Assembly (NCBI RefSeq): GCF_009495745.1
Contig: NZ_WIDQ01000001.1
Location: 673,234-737,233, forward strand
DNA: 64,000 bases
Origin: Niveispirillum sp. SYP-B3756
GTDB lineage: Bacteria; Pseudomonadota; Alphaproteobacteria; Azospirillales; Azospirillaceae
Direction: 5' to 3'
Part shown: positions 34,726-44,670 of the stretch, in pieces
Position numbering within the stretch: position 1 is the first letter of the stretch
How the letters are laid out: every line of letters begins with the position of its first letter
Notes under the pieces: model-generated
Told to the model about the DNA's origin: nothing
The model's input: the letters and a program-made list of their open reading frames with translations, nothing else
Database searches by the model: none
Position numbers and translations under genes: made by a program

Positions 34726-36444
34726 ATGACCAGCGACAGCGATTATCCGCGCACCGCGCGTGGCAGCAACCTGTTCGACAGCGACACCAACCTGATCCGG
34801 TTGCTGGAACGCCGCAGCCCGCATGTGCTGGAAGCCCACGAAGGGCGCTTGTCGGAATTTGGGGCCTGGGCCGGTGGCCCGCTGGATGAACAGGCCGAGT
34901 ATACCGACCGCTTCGCCCCGCCCCGGCTGGATGCTTATGATATTGACGGTAACCGGCGGGGCCGCGTCATCCTGAACCCCGATTACCGCGCCTGCCATGC
35001 CGAGGCCTATCGCCGGGGGGCGGTGGGGCTGGCCTATCAGCCGGAGGGGCTGGGGCCGACGGGGGCGCCCTCCCACACCGCCTGTTTCACCATGGGCTAT
35101 ATGCTGTCCCAGGCCGATATCTCCATCCATTGCCCCGTCACCATGACGGGGGCGGTGGCCTATGTGCTGGACCGGCTGGCCCCGCCGGCCGTACGCGGGC
35201 GGTACCTGCCCGAACTGGTGCGGATGGATGGCAATGCCCTGTCCGGTGGCACCTGGGCCACCGAACTGCATGGCGGGTCGGATGTGGGGGCCAGCACCAC
35301 GCGGGCCGAGGCCCGTAACGACGGGTTCCGCCTGCATGGCATCAAATGGTTCACCAGCAATGCCGGGTCCGGCTTGGCGCTGGCCACGGCCCGGCCCGAC
35401 GGGTCGGAGTCCGGCGGGCGCGGGCTGGGCTGCTATCTGGTGCCCAGCCATCTGGACGATGGCACGCCCAACCACTACCGCACCCGCCGGCTGAAGGAAA
35501 AGGCAGGCACGCGTGGGCTGGCCACGGCCGAACTGGACCTGGAGGGCGCCTTCGCCCTGGAAGTGGCGGCCCCGCCCGATGGGTTGAAGGCGATGATGGC
35601 GGCCCTGGAATATAGCCGCATCCATAATGCCGTCGGTTCCGCCGGGCTGCTGCGCCGCGCCTTCCTGGAATCCGCCGGCTGGGCCGGACACCGCACCGCC
35701 TTTGGCCATGCTTTGCGCCATTACCCGGTGGTGCAGGACCAGTTGCTGGATATGCAGATGGAGCTGGAGGCAGCCACGGTGCTGTCCTTCGAGTCGGTCT
35801 TTGCCTTCGATGCGCATCTGGCCGACCCCGATCAGGGGGATGACTGGCTGCGGCTGGTGACAGCGCTGGCCAAATACCGCACGGCGGAACAGGCGGTGAC
35901 GGCGTGCCGGCAGGCGGTGGAGATGGTGGGCGGCAATGGCTATACCGACGAAATGCCGACATCACGCTTCTACCGCGATTGTCTGGTGGTGTCGGTCTGG
36001 GAAGGGCCGGCCAATATCCAGGCCCTGGAACTGCTGCGGCTGGTGACGGGCAAGCGGGCCGGCGATCAGATTTTCCTGGCCCGGATGGGTGCCATCCTGG
36101 CCGATCTGCCCAGCCCCAACCGCGAAGCGGCCGCCGATGATGTGACCGCCATTCTGGAAGGGGCGCTGGAGGAATGCCGCGCGGCGCTGGCCTTCCTGCG
36201 CCGCAATCCCGGCCAGGGGCCACGCCATGGCCGCCGCCTGCTGACACTGCTGGCCGACACGGCGGCAGCTTCCCTTTTGTGTGAAGAGGCGGTAGCCGAT
36301 CTGGCCCTGGGCGACCGGCGCAAATGGCTGGTGGCCTGCCGCTTCGTGCGCAAGGTACTGGGCAAGGCCGACCCGATCAGCGCCGATATCGACCCGGCCA
36401 ACGCCGAATTCGATGCCGTTCTGGCCTATGATCCGGTGGATTGA
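34726..36444 (+). CDS. Acyl-CoA dehydrogenase family protein (AidB-like)
   Basis: 572-aa FAD enzyme. The N-terminal region fits AidB rather than classical ACADs. FAD/acyl contacts: CFTMGYMLSQADISIHCPVTM, then GGTWATELHGGSDVGAS near 178, and IKWFTSNAGSGLALATARP. The C-terminal dehydrogenase part has MVGGNGYTDEMPTSRFYRDCLV, which corresponds to the ACAD signature with Glu-Met-Pro-x-x-R-x-x-RD. E. coli AidB is induced by alkylation and binds DNA, but most homologues are uncharacterised. Start at ATG 34726 with AAGGGGAA upstream. Confidence 0.9.
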   Translation: MTSDSDYPRTARGSNLFDSDTNLIRLLERRSPHVLEAHEGRLSEFGAWAGGPLDEQAEYTDRFAPPRLDAYDIDGNRRGRVILNPDYRACHAEAYRRGAVGLAYQPEGLGPTGAPSHTACFTMGYMLSQADISIHCPVTMTGAVAYVLDRLAPPAVRGRYLPELVRMDGNALSGGTWATELHGGSDVGASTTRAEARNDGFRLHGIKWFTSNAGSGLALATARPDGSESGGRGLGCYLVPSHLDDGTPNHYRTRRLKEKAGTRGLATAELDLEGAFALEVAAPPDGLKAMMAALEYSRIHNAVGSAGLLRRAFLESAGWAGHRTAFGHALRHYPVVQDQLLDMQMELEAATVLSFESVFAFDAHLADPDQGDDWLRLVTALAKYRTAEQAVTACRQAVEMVGGNGYTDEMPTSRFYRDCLVVSVWEGPANIQALELLRLVTGKRAGDQIFLARMGAILADLPSPNREAAADDVTAILEGALEECRAALAFLRRNPGQGPRHGRRLLTLLADTAAASLLCEEAVADLALGDRRKWLVACRFVRKVLGKADPISADIDPANAEFDAVLAYDPVD

Positions 36445-36551
36445 AATGAGATTTTTTGGGCCGGCAATCACCAGGGATCAGTAGATAAATATCCTTATAG
36501 TAAATTTACATTCAGATCCAATAAAATTACCTTTTATCGGGGGTAATTTAT
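36445..36551. promoter_or_regulatory. AT-rich leader with a hairpin next to the ribosome site
   Basis: The sequence is unusually AT-rich for this genome. AAATTACC (36524-36531) pairs with GGTAATTT (36542-36549). The second arm overlaps the 3' side of the GGGGG Shine-Dalgarno and lies just before ATG 36552, so the hairpin could mask the ribosome-binding site. Confidence 0.5.
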
Positions 36552-37850
36552 ATGAAAATTTCTATCACTAGCTTGGGATCTCGTGGAGATGTTCAGCCGA
36601 TTGCAGCCGTAGCGTCTGCCCTTGCGGCACGCGGACATGACGTCATATTCGTCACAACCCCCGCATGTGCGGGTTTGTTGCAGGGAACCGGTGTCCGGCT
36701 GGGCCTGCTCGATGGCGATATACGGGAGGAACTCGCCTCTGCTGATGGGCTGCGCCTTATCGCTTCCGGCAAGAAGCCGGCGGCTGCCATCCGTGCGGCA
36801 AGGGCCATATGCGCGCGAAACATCGACCGATGGTGGACGGGCATCAAACGAGAGACGGCGGGATCGGATCTGTTCATTGGGGAGACCAGCAGCCTGAGCG
36901 CGATGTTGTCGCTTGCCGAGGCCAGCAATCGACCCTTTCTATGGGCTTGTATGCAGCCGCTTGTCCCAACGGGCGCCTTTCCAAGCCCGTTGATCGCTCC
37001 CCCTCAACAGCCGTTGCCGCCATGGGGCAACCGGCTTCATCACTTCATCATCGACCAGATGCTGTGGCAGTCGACCCGATCCTATGTGAACAAGGCCCGG
37101 CGCAACATTATCGGCCTGCCCGCTTGGCCGCTGTCCGGTCCCATTGCCAAGGTTCACCGCGAACGGCGGCCGACATTGCTGGCCTATAGTGAGCATCTTG
37201 TGCCGCGGCCGGATGATTGGGACGATAATGTTTCGGTGACGGGTTATTGGTTTCTTGAAAAACCGTCGGGATGGGTACCGCCCGAGGCACTGACCCAATT
37301 CCTCGCAGCGGGCGCGCCGCCGGTTTATATCGGTTTTGGAAGCATGACCTTCCCTGATCCGCAATCGACCACGAGATTGATTCTCTCGGCACTGAAGTCG
37401 GTGGGCTGCCGGGCCATCATTGCCGCAGGCTGGGGTGGGCTGGTACCTGAGACACCATCGAGAGATGTGTTTGTCGTGGGGGAAGCGCCCCATGATTGGT
37501 TATTTCAACATGTCGCGCTGGCTGTGCATCATGGCGGCGCTGGCACAACGGCATCGGCCCTTCGTGCCGGCATCCCGTCGGTGATCGTGCCCTTCATGGC
37601 CGATCAGTTCTTTTGGGGCGCACGCTTGACATCTATTGGCGTTTCAGGCCCGGCATTGCCCTATTCAAGTCTGACGGTCGATGAATTGGCCCATGCCATT
37701 CGGTCGGCACTCGCCGATAGTACCATGCGCCGGGCAGCGGCCCGGATCGGTATGCTCATCCGCAGTGAAAATGGGATTGCGACAGCAGTGGGAATTATCG
37801 AGTCGGTCGCGGTGTCGTCGAGGCCGTTAAAGACACCCGGCCTGGCGTAA
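36552..37850 (+). CDS. Glycosyltransferase family 1 (sterol/macrolide-UGT type)
   Basis: 432-aa GT-B enzyme. The N-terminal motif ISITSLGSRGDVQPIAAVASAL is like sterol and rhamnolipid glucosyltransferases; the C-terminal nucleotide-sugar site is VYIGFGSMTF near 255 and AVHHGGAGTTASALRAGIPSVIVPF near 324, with DQFFWGARL. It transfers a UDP-sugar or dTDP-sugar to a small hydrophobic acceptor, not identifiable. GC and codon usage are lower than in flanking genes and the leader is AT-rich, hinting at acquisition by transfer. No neighbours of a pathway are present. Confidence 0.9.
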   Translation: MKISITSLGSRGDVQPIAAVASALAARGHDVIFVTTPACAGLLQGTGVRLGLLDGDIREELASADGLRLIASGKKPAAAIRAARAICARNIDRWWTGIKRETAGSDLFIGETSSLSAMLSLAEASNRPFLWACMQPLVPTGAFPSPLIAPPQQPLPPWGNRLHHFIIDQMLWQSTRSYVNKARRNIIGLPAWPLSGPIAKVHRERRPTLLAYSEHLVPRPDDWDDNVSVTGYWFLEKPSGWVPPEALTQFLAAGAPPVYIGFGSMTFPDPQSTTRLILSALKSVGCRAIIAAGWGGLVPETPSRDVFVVGEAPHDWLFQHVALAVHHGGAGTTASALRAGIPSVIVPFMADQFFWGARLTSIGVSGPALPYSSLTVDELAHAIRSALADSTMRRAAARIGMLIRSENGIATAVGIIESVAVSSRPLKTPGLA

Positions 37851-38094
37851 AGGCCTCCCCGCCCCGGTGATGGATAAAGGGGCCGTTCAAGGAATAGGAC
37901 GGGCGTCATCACTGACGGTTTACCGCCATTCGATGCCCGCGTCGGACGGTAGCCGGAAAGGGGATACCGGCCAACGGGAACAGCATAGCTGTTTCCACAT
38001 CCTTTTTCGTTGCCGTACCCCCTCCCCTTCGTCGAGGTTTTCGTCCATATGTTGGCGGAACCATTTGCCGCTGACCGTTTTTCGGAGCCGACCC

Positions 38095-38553
38095 ATGCCA
38101 TCCCGCCTCGAACAGCTTTGTGTCCAGAAGGGCCTGAAGATGACCGAACAGCGCCGCGTCATCAGCCGCGTCCTGTCCGACAGCCAGGACCACCCGGATG
38201 TGGAGCAGGTTTACCGGCGGGCTATTGAGATCGATCCGCATATTTCCATCGCCACCGTCTATCGCACCATGCGCCTGTTTGAAGAGGCGAACGTGATCGA
38301 ACGGCTGGATTTCGGCGATGGCCGCGCCCGCTACGAAGAGGCGCGCGACGAACATCACCATCATCTGATCGATGTGCAGAGCGGTGAAGTGGTGGAATTC
38401 TCCAATGAGGATCTGGAGATCATCAAGGAGAAGATCGCCGACGAGCTGGGGTATAAGCTCATCGGTCACCGTCTGGAATTGTACGGTGTGCGCAAGGACC
38501 GCCCGGTCACCCAGCCGCAGGCCGGTGGCCTGGCCGCCGCCAAGAAGATGTGA
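38095..38553 (+). CDS. fur: Fur family metal-responsive repressor (Fur/Mur type)
   Basis: 152 aa. The winged helix has TEQRRVISRVLSDSQDHPDVEQVYRR; the HHHH metal-site block is DEHHHHLID near 90. The Zn-binding CxxC of E. coli Fur is replaced (HLIDVQSGEVVEF), as in rhizobial Mur/Fur, and there are only one or two cysteines overall. Mur-type proteins respond to manganese as well as iron. GGAG Shine-Dalgarno 7 nt before ATG 38095. The longer upstream frame (to 37867) has no domain. Confidence 0.9.
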   Translation: MPSRLEQLCVQKGLKMTEQRRVISRVLSDSQDHPDVEQVYRRAIEIDPHISIATVYRTMRLFEEANVIERLDFGDGRARYEEARDEHHHHLIDVQSGEVVEFSNEDLEIIKEKIADELGYKLIGHRLELYGVRKDRPVTQPQAGGLAAAKKM

Positions 38554-38556
38554 TCC

Positions 38557-38784
38557 ATGCGCCGCTGCGGCACAGGGGGCAGTGACGGGGGGATGGCGGG
38601 GGATGGCGATTGCTGCCGTCCCGCCGTCACCCGCGCCTATCGGGAAATGCGCGCCAGCGGCGCGCCTGAGCCTTATTGCCTGGACGCGGCCATGGCGGTG
38701 TACCGCTGGTATCACCCGGAAAGCTCACCGCCCGATGCCGCCGGCATTGTCTCCTTCTGGATCGCCGACGGCCGCCGTCATTGA
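38557..38784 (+). CDS. Small conserved-type hypothetical protein
   Basis: 75 aa, starting 3 bp after the fur stop. The N-terminus is Gly/Cys-rich (GDCCRP); the remainder AVTRAYREMRASGAPEPYCL, then DAAMAVYRWYHPESSPPDA, resembles short Rhodospirillales proteins with the pattern AYRxxRxxG…AxxVYRWHHPE. Function unknown; the context suggests cotranscription with fur. Confidence 0.6.
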   Translation: MRRCGTGGSDGGMAGDGDCCRPAVTRAYREMRASGAPEPYCLDAAMAVYRWYHPESSPPDAAGIVSFWIADGRRH

Positions 38785-38902
38785 TCTGGCATGATCAATG
38801 ACGGTTGATATCGCTTCTGCATTTCTGCTTTTTTAAATGAAATCTTGTCCGCCTATATTCCAGACGGACAAAAAACCACAAACATCCCACCAATACTATC
38901 TA

Positions 38903-39169
38903 TCAGCAGTTGCCGACAACGCGACTGTTGCTGAGATCGCCGAAGGCCGGATGGGCCTGAATGGCACGCGGTGCCGTGCGGGCCGCCGCCCGGGCCGCAT
39001 CGTCTGCCGCCAGGGCAGCCAGGGCCAGAAACTCCGCCAAGTCTTTCATCTGACTGCGTTTTGCGTCCACCACCAGACTTTCCAGACAGCGCTTGATGGC
39101 GATCGCCACCTCTTGCTCGCGGTTGCTGCTGCTATTTTCGGCGATCAGCATCTGGTTTGCATAAGTCAT
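38903..39169 (-). CDS. Small hypothetical protein
   Basis: 88 aa. Start ATG 39169 has a clear GGGGGA Shine-Dalgarno 5-7 nt upstream. Central helix EQEVAIAIKRCLESLVVDAKRSQMKDLAEFL, split here as EQEVAIAIKRCLESLV and DAKRSQMKDLAEFL, then Ala-rich ALAALAADDAARAAARTAP. No family recognised, no signal or TM segment. Faces fur across a 118-bp gap. Confidence 0.5.
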   Translation of the reverse strand: MTYANQMLIAENSSSNREQEVAIAIKRCLESLVVDAKRSQMKDLAEFLALAALAADDAARAAARTAPRAIQAHPAFGDLSNSRVVGNC

Positions 39170-39764
39170 ATGAGTCCCCCAGCCGTCATCTGGCCTTGTT
39201 GATTACCTCACCTCCAGGACTTTACATAAAATCCATCTATTTTGATAGATGTAAACGTATTAATATTTCGTTTTACAGGCCTTAACAATAACACCTGTTT
39301 TAACGGCGTGCAAACAAACCCTGGTTGAACTGGTTGATGGGCGACCTCTCGCCTTAGGATTTATTGGAACCCCTTGATAAGGGCAGTCTATGCGCCAGAC
39401 AAATATCCTGGTTTCTCCTGTATGCGGCCCATATCTTTCTCCAAATCCCCTTCCGTAGGACTCATACTATTTTATATTGCTGTGTCAGTCCTATGACGTT
39501 GACTGTGCCGACTCGGGGAAAGAATCATCGCCGGATAGACCCGATCACGGTGCTGAGGCCGGGAAACAGAGCGGACCCGCAAGGTGCCAGTTGCAGCATC
39601 TGTCACAGGTGCCTATATCTGCTTTGCACCAAGGGCCGATCACGAGCTCTTGGGGTTTGGCCGGGTACGGCCATATATGGATACAGCAAAACCCATGGGG
39701 ATCGCCCCTGCGGTGCCGGAACAGGATCGGGCCGCGGGCGTTCTGCCGGAAACGAGAGGTCGTC
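39170..39764. other. dnaK upstream region
   Basis: About 595 bp. AT-rich near 39230-39300, with a perfect hairpin CATCTATtttgATAGATG at 39234-39251. The long frame that extends dnaK upstream has no DnaK-like sequence, so the real start is at 39765. A heat-shock-like promoter is proposed at 39649-39676. Otherwise nothing recognised. Confidence 0.5.
39649..39676 (+). promoter_or_regulatory. Candidate RpoH-type promoter of dnaK
   Basis: CTTGGGG (39649-39655), 13 bp, then GGCCATAT (39669-39676). It resembles the sigma-32 consensus (CTTGAAA-N13..15-CCCCATNT) and lies about 90 bp before the dnaK start. dnaK-dnaJ is RpoH-controlled in most proteobacteria. The match is imperfect (GGG for AAA). Confidence 0.4.
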
Positions 39765-41687
39765 ATGAGCAAGGTTATCGGGATCGATCTGGGCACCACC
39801 AATTCGTGCGTGGCCGTTATGGAAGGCACGCAGGCCAAGGTCATCGAAAATGCCGAAGGTGCGCGTACCACCCCGTCGATGGTCGCCTTCACGCAGGGCG
39901 GCGAACGTCTGGTCGGTCAGCCGGCCAAGCGTCAGGCCGTCACCAACCCCGACAATACGCTGTTCGCGATCAAGCGCCTGATCGGCCGTCGCTATGACGA
40001 CCCGGTGACCAAGAAGGACGCCGCCCTCGTTCCTTATAAGATCGTCTCTGGCGGCAATGGCGACGCCTGGGTCGAATCCCATGGTGAAAAATACAGCCCC
40101 AGCCAGGTCAGCGCCTTCATCCTGCAGAAGATGAAGGAAACCGCTGAGGCTTATCTGGGTGAAAAGGTCACCCAGGCCGTTATCACCGTGCCCGCCTATT
40201 TCAATGACAGCCAGCGTCAGGCCACCAAGGATGCCGGCCGGATCGCCGGCCTGGAAGTGCTGCGCATCATCAACGAGCCGACGGCCGCCGCCCTTGCCTA
40301 TGGCATGGAAAAGAAGGGTGCCGGCACCATCGTCGTGTATGATCTGGGTGGTGGTACGTTCGACGTGTCGATCCTGGAAATCGGCGACGGCGTGTTCGAG
40401 GTGAAGTCCACCAATGGCGACACCTTCCTGGGCGGTGAAGATTTCGACGGCAAGATCATCGATTATCTGGCCGAGGAATTCCAGAAGGAGCAGGGCATTG
40501 ACCTGCGCAAGGACCGTCTGGCCCTGCAGCGCCTGAAGGAAGCCGCCGAAAAGGCCAAGATTGAGCTGTCCAGCTCCGTCCAGACGGAAGTGAACCTGCC
40601 CTTCATCACCGCCGATGCGTCCGGTCCGAAGCACCTGAACATCAAGCTGACCCGCGCCAAGCTGGAAGCCCTGGTGGAAGATCTGGTGCGCCGCACCGTC
40701 GGCCCCTGCCAGGCGGCGCTGAAGGATGCCGGCCTGAAGGCGTCGGAAGTGGACGAGGTAATCCTGGTCGGCGGCATGACCCGTATGCCCAAGATCATTG
40801 AGACCGTGAAGCAGATCTTCGGCAAGGAGCCGAACCGTGGCGTGAACCCCGACGAGGTGGTGGCCATCGGTGCGGCCATCCAGGGCGGCGTGCTGAAGGG
40901 CGACGTCAAGGACGTGCTGCTGCTGGACGTCACCCCGCTGTCGCTGGGTATTGAGACGCTGGGCGGCGTGTTCACCCGCCTGATCGATCGCAACACGACG
41001 ATCCCGACCAAGAAGTCCCAGGTCTTCTCCACGGCGGAAGACAACCAGTCGGCCGTGACCATCCGCGTGTTCCAGGGTGAACGCGAAATGGCCGCCGATA
41101 ACAAGATGCTGGGCCAGTTCGACCTGATGGGCATCCCGTCCGCCCCGCGCGGCGTGCCGCAGATCGAAGTGACCTTCGACATCGACGCCAACGGTATCGT
41201 CAATGTGTCCGCCAAGGACAAGGCGACGAACAAGGAGCAGACCATCCGCATCCAGGCTTCCGGCGGTCTGTCGGATGCCGACATCGACAAGATGGTGAAG
41301 GACGCCGAGGCGCACGCCGCCGAGGACAAGAAGCGCAAGGAGCTGGTGGAAGCCCGCAACCACGCTGACGGCCTGATCCACTCCACCGAGCGCACCCTGT
41401 CGGAAAATGGCGACAAGATCGCTGCTGCCGACAAGAGTGCGGTGGAAGCCGCCATTGCCGAGCTGAAGTCCGCCCTGGGTGGTGACGATGCCGCCGCCAT
41501 CAAGGCCAAGACCGACGCCTTGGCCCAGGCCTCCATGAAGGTGGGTGAGGCGCTGTACAAGGCCGGCCAGGAAGGCCCCGCCGGTGCTGCCGATGCCGGC
41601 CCGTCCGACGATGACGCGCCCGCCGGTGACAAGGTGGTCGATGCCGACTTCGAGGAAGTCAACGACGATCACCGCAAGAAGGGCTGA
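39765..41687 (+). CDS. dnaK: Chaperone DnaK (Hsp70)
   Basis: 640-aa ATP-dependent chaperone. The N-terminal actin-like ATPase starts [37 protein letters not shown] near 195 and [10 protein letters not shown] near 333 are Hsp70 signatures; linker [15 protein letters not shown] near 388 leads to the substrate domain, and the C-terminal tail is acidic with conserved [11 protein letters not shown]. The start at 39765 is the family start; a purine-rich AACGAGAGG lies 7-9 nt upstream. First gene of dnaK-dnaJ. Confidence 0.98.
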   Translation: MSKVIGIDLGTTNSCVAVMEGTQAKVIENAEGARTTPSMVAFTQGGERLVGQPAKRQAVTNPDNTLFAIKRLIGRRYDDPVTKKDAALVPYKIVSGGNGDAWVESHGEKYSPSQVSAFILQKMKETAEAYLGEKVTQAVITVPAYFNDSQRQATKDAGRIAGLEVLRIINEPTAAALAYGMEKKGAGTIVVYDLGGGTFDVSILEIGDGVFEVKSTNGDTFLGGEDFDGKIIDYLAEEFQKEQGIDLRKDRLALQRLKEAAEKAKIELSSSVQTEVNLPFITADASGPKHLNIKLTRAKLEALVEDLVRRTVGPCQAALKDAGLKASEVDEVILVGGMTRMPKIIETVKQIFGKEPNRGVNPDEVVAIGAAIQGGVLKGDVKDVLLLDVTPLSLGIETLGGVFTRLIDRNTTIPTKKSQVFSTAEDNQSAVTIRVFQGEREMAADNKMLGQFDLMGIPSAPRGVPQIEVTFDIDANGIVNVSAKDKATNKEQTIRIQASGGLSDADIDKMVKDAEAHAAEDKKRKELVEARNHADGLIHSTERTLSENGDKIAAADKSAVEAAIAELKSALGGDDAAAIKAKTDALAQASMKVGEALYKAGQEGPAGAADAGPSDDDAPAGDKVVDADFEEVNDDHRKKG

Positions 41688-41741
41688 TCCCCAGCCTTTC
41701 CCCTGATCAGGGGGCGGGACCGCCGGTTCCAGAATGGCGCG

Positions 41742-41769
41742 GGCCCGCCCGGAAATCTCCGGGCGGGCC
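41742..41769 (+). terminator. Hairpin between dnaK and dnaJ (attenuator)
   Basis: Perfect 12-bp stem (41742-41753 with 41758-41769, loop AATC) followed by only a weak T tract (TGTTGC). It probably lowers, not blocks, read-through into dnaJ. Confidence 0.55.
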
Positions 41770-41875
41770 TGTTGCATGATGGGGCAAGGCATGACAGATG
41801 TTGGAATGGTGCGAATCCGGCAGCAGCACACGATGGTGGGCGGCCGGACCGGTTGGGAAGGGGCTTGAGGCCGCC

Positions 41876-43021
41876 ATGTCGAAGCGCGATTATTATGATG
41901 TCCTGGGCGTTCAGAAATCCGCCAGCGCGGATGACCTGAAGAAGGCCTATCGCAAGCTGGCCATGCAGTACCACCCGGACCGCAACCAGGGTGACAAGGG
42001 TGCTGAGCAGAAATTCAAGGAAGTCAGCGAAGCCTATGATTGCCTGAAGGACGAGCAGAAGCGGGCTGCCTATGACCGATTCGGCCATGCCGCCTTTGAA
42101 GGCGGCGGTGGTGGGCGTCCCGGTGCCGGGCCGGGCGGCTTTGATTTCGGCGGCGGTTTCGCTGACATCTTTGATGAGATGTTCGGTGAGTTCATGGGCC
42201 GTGGCCGTGGCGGCGCCCCGGGTCAGAGCAATAATCGCGGCAATGACCTGCGCTATAATCTGGAAATCAGCCTGGAGGATGCCTTCAAGGGCAATACCAC
42301 CCAGGTGCGCGTGCCCACCAGCGTGATGTGCGATCCCTGCGGCGGGTCAGGCGCGGAGGCGGGCAGCAGCCCCACCACCTGCACCACCTGTAACGGGGCC
42401 GGCAAGGTGCGGGCCCAGCAGGGATTCTTCACCATCGAACGCGCCTGCCCCACCTGCGGTGGCGCTGGACGAGTGATCAAGGATCCCTGCCGCCATTGCG
42501 GTGGCCAGGGCCGCGTGCGCAAGGAAAAGACCCTGCAGGTCAATATTCCGGCGGGCGTGGAGGATGGTACCCGCATCCGTCTGGCCGGTGAGGGCGAAGC
42601 GGGCCTGCGCGGCGGCAGCCCCGGCGATCTTTATATTTTCCTCTCCCTGGCGCCACACCGCTTCTTCCAGCGTGATGGGGCCAACCTGCATTGCCGGGTG
42701 CCGATCCCGATGACTGTGGCAGCCCTGGGCGGCAATGTCGAAGTGCCGACGATTGATGGCAACCGCGCCAAGATCAGTGTGCCCGCCGGCACCCAGACGG
42801 GCCACCAGTTCCGCCTGAAAGGCAAGGGCATGAGCGTGCTACGCAGCCCGGCGCGCGGTGACATGTATATCCAGGTGGTGGTGGAAACGCCGGTCAACCT
42901 GACCAAGCGCCAGCAGGAACTGCTGAAGGAGTTCGATAAGGAGGCCGAGGCCGGCCATAATCCCGAGTCGGAAGGCTTCTTCGCTAAGGTCAAGGAACTC
43001 TGGGCCGATCTGAAGGATTGA
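41876..43021 (+). CDS. dnaJ: Chaperone DnaJ (Hsp40)
   Basis: 381 aa. The J-domain begins [22 protein letters not shown], with HPDRN near 34; a Gly/Phe-rich linker follows ([23 protein letters not shown]). The zinc domain has four CxxCxGxG motifs ([32 protein letters not shown]) between about 145 and 205. The C-terminal substrate-binding and dimerisation domain is complete. Full-length, class I. The start at 41876 matches the family; the upstream extension is not coding. Confidence 0.98.
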   Translation: MSKRDYYDVLGVQKSASADDLKKAYRKLAMQYHPDRNQGDKGAEQKFKEVSEAYDCLKDEQKRAAYDRFGHAAFEGGGGGRPGAGPGGFDFGGGFADIFDEMFGEFMGRGRGGAPGQSNNRGNDLRYNLEISLEDAFKGNTTQVRVPTSVMCDPCGGSGAEAGSSPTTCTTCNGAGKVRAQQGFFTIERACPTCGGAGRVIKDPCRHCGGQGRVRKEKTLQVNIPAGVEDGTRIRLAGEGEAGLRGGSPGDLYIFLSLAPHRFFQRDGANLHCRVPIPMTVAALGGNVEVPTIDGNRAKISVPAGTQTGHQFRLKGKGMSVLRSPARGDMYIQVVVETPVNLTKRQQELLKEFDKEAEAGHNPESEGFFAKVKELWADLKD

Positions 43022-43040
43022 TCGGCACGGTGGTTTCCGT

Positions 43041-43080
43041 AAAAAGCCCGGACAGTGGCAGCACCGTCCGGGCTTTTTTT
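43041..43080 (+). terminator. Rho-independent terminator after dnaJ
   Basis: 13-bp stem (43041-43053 with 43066-43078), inner GTG/CAC loop, followed by a run of T. It ends the dnaKJ unit before convergent pheS; the A-run on the left arm also gives T's for the minus strand. Confidence 0.9.
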
Positions 43081-43134
43081 ATTATCTACGAACGATAGGG
43101 CGGGTTACGGGATCAACCGTAACCCGTGCTCCTG

Positions 43135-44211
43135 TCAGCGGGCCAGCCCTTGCGCCAGATTGGGCTGGTCCAGCGGCACGAAGCCGTAATGCTTCAGCCA
43201 GCGCAGATCAGCCTCAAAGAAGGTGCGCAGGTCGGGGATGCCGTATTTCAGCATGGCCATGCGCTCGATCCCCATGCCGAAGGCAAAGCCCTGATACTTG
43301 GTGCTGTCGATGCCGCAATTTTCCAGCACCTTGGGGTGCACCATGCCGCTGCCGCCAATTTCCAGCCAATCGCCGAAATTGCCCAGCTTCAGCTCCCCGC
43401 CCTTGCGCGCGCAGCCGATATCGATCTCTGCCGACGGTTCGGTGAAGGGGAAGAAGCTGGGGCGGAAACGGATGGGCAGATCGTCGATCTGGAAGAAGGC
43501 GCGGCAGAATTCCAGCAGCGTCCCCTTCAGATGGCCCATATGGATATCTTCCCCGATCACCAGCGCTTCCACCTGATGGAACACCGGCGTGTGGGTCTGA
43601 TCATAGTCGGAACGGTAGGTGCGGCCCGGGGCGATGATGCGGATGGGCGGCTTTTCCGTCAACATGGTGCGGATCTGCACCGGGCTGGTATGGGTGCGCA
43701 GCACGCGCGCCGCCCCATCGGCAGCCGGCGGCAGATAGAAGGTGTCGTGCATCTGCCGCGCCGGATGTTCCGGCGGGATGTTCAGGGCGGTGAAATTATG
43801 GAAATCCGTCTCGATATCCGGCCCTTCGGCGACGGTGAAGCCCATGGCGCCGAAAATGGCCACGATCTCATCCACCGTCTGGCTGATCGGGTGGATGCGG
43901 CCCTGGCTTTCCGGGCGGGACGGCAGGGTAACGTCGATGCGCTCCGCCTCCAGCTTCTTGGCCAGTTCGGCGGCCTTCAGTTCACCCCGGCGCGCCTCGA
44001 TGGCGGCTTCCACGGCGATCTTCACGGCGTTCAGGGCGGCACCGCGCGTCTTGCGCTCATCCGGCGTCAGGGTGCGCATGTCGCCCATCAGCGCCGTGAT
44101 GCGGCCCTTCTTGCCCATGGCCGACACCCGCACCTCCTCCAGCGCGGCGCTGTCGGAGGCCCCGGCGATGGTGGCCAGCAATTCGGACTGAAGAGTGTCG
44201 AGCGTGTCCAT
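43135..44211 (-). CDS. pheS: Phenylalanine–tRNA ligase alpha subunit
   Basis: 358-aa class II aaRS catalytic subunit; with PheT it charges tRNA-Phe. Signature blocks: [11 protein letters not shown] (motif 1/2 area), [56 protein letters not shown] and [16 protein letters not shown] (motif 3). AGGA Shine-Dalgarno 6 nt before ATG 44211. pheT does not follow: the next gene downstream is the convergent dnaJ. The usual pheS-pheT operon is therefore split. Confidence 0.97.
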   Translation of the reverse strand: MDTLDTLQSELLATIAGASDSAALEEVRVSAMGKKGRITALMGDMRTLTPDERKTRGAALNAVKIAVEAAIEARRGELKAAELAKKLEAERIDVTLPSRPESQGRIHPISQTVDEIVAIFGAMGFTVAEGPDIETDFHNFTALNIPPEHPARQMHDTFYLPPAADGAARVLRTHTSPVQIRTMLTEKPPIRIIAPGRTYRSDYDQTHTPVFHQVEALVIGEDIHMGHLKGTLLEFCRAFFQIDDLPIRFRPSFFPFTEPSAEIDIGCARKGGELKLGNFGDWLEIGGSGMVHPKVLENCGIDSTKYQGFAFGMGIERMAMLKYGIPDLRTFFEADLRWLKHYGFVPLDQPNLAQGLAR

Positions 44212-44239
44212 GATGGTCCTGGAAAACAATGAAGGGGCA

Positions 44240-44670
44240 TCAGCCCGGTTGGAATTCAGCCAGCGGCGTGATCAGGTACGCCCATGAGGGGGTGGGTGAC
44301 AAGGCCCGTATCCGGCCCACCAGCCTTGTGTCGGCAGTGATCAAGGGGATACCCGACCGAATCGCCAGGGCCACATAAACATGTCATAGGCGGGATGGCT
44401 GGTGGCTGATGCCAGTTCCAACGCCATCCCCATCAGGTCGTGCGATGGGGTCACGGTCAGGCGCAGGCTGGACAATGCGTCAAGCGCCTGCTGGCCCAGT
44501 TCCACCGTCAGATCCCCGCGCGCCTGCTTTTTCCAGATGATATTGGTGATTTCGGCAAACATCAGGTCTGGTGCGTGCAGCCCACAATAAACCAGTGGCT
44601 CCGCCTGGTACGAATCCGGTTCCGTCGTGGCCAGCTTGATGGCCACGCTGGCATCCAGCACGACTCTCAT
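44240..44670 (-). pseudogene. vapC: VapC PIN-domain toxin, frameshifted
   Basis: The frame from ATG 44670 reads MRVVLDASVAIKLATTEPDS with Asp6, then FAEITNIIWKKQARG (Glu) and TSHPAYDMF, then breaks into nonsense and stops at 44341. Adding one base to the AAA run at 44377-44379 restores YVALAIRSGIPLITADTRLVGR and a natural end at 44240-44242 (about 143 aa, the normal VapC length). The catalytic TAD at the C-terminus is otherwise lost. It overlaps its antitoxin by ATGA. The break is either a real 1-bp deletion or a sequencing error in a short homopolymer. Confidence 0.85.

Noticed and set aside
39477-39764. N-terminal extension of dnaK
   Set aside because: Not DnaK-like; the family start is at 39765.
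39603-41831. 742-aa minus-strand ORF opposite dnaK
   Set aside because: Shadow frame; dnaK is unambiguous on the plus strand.
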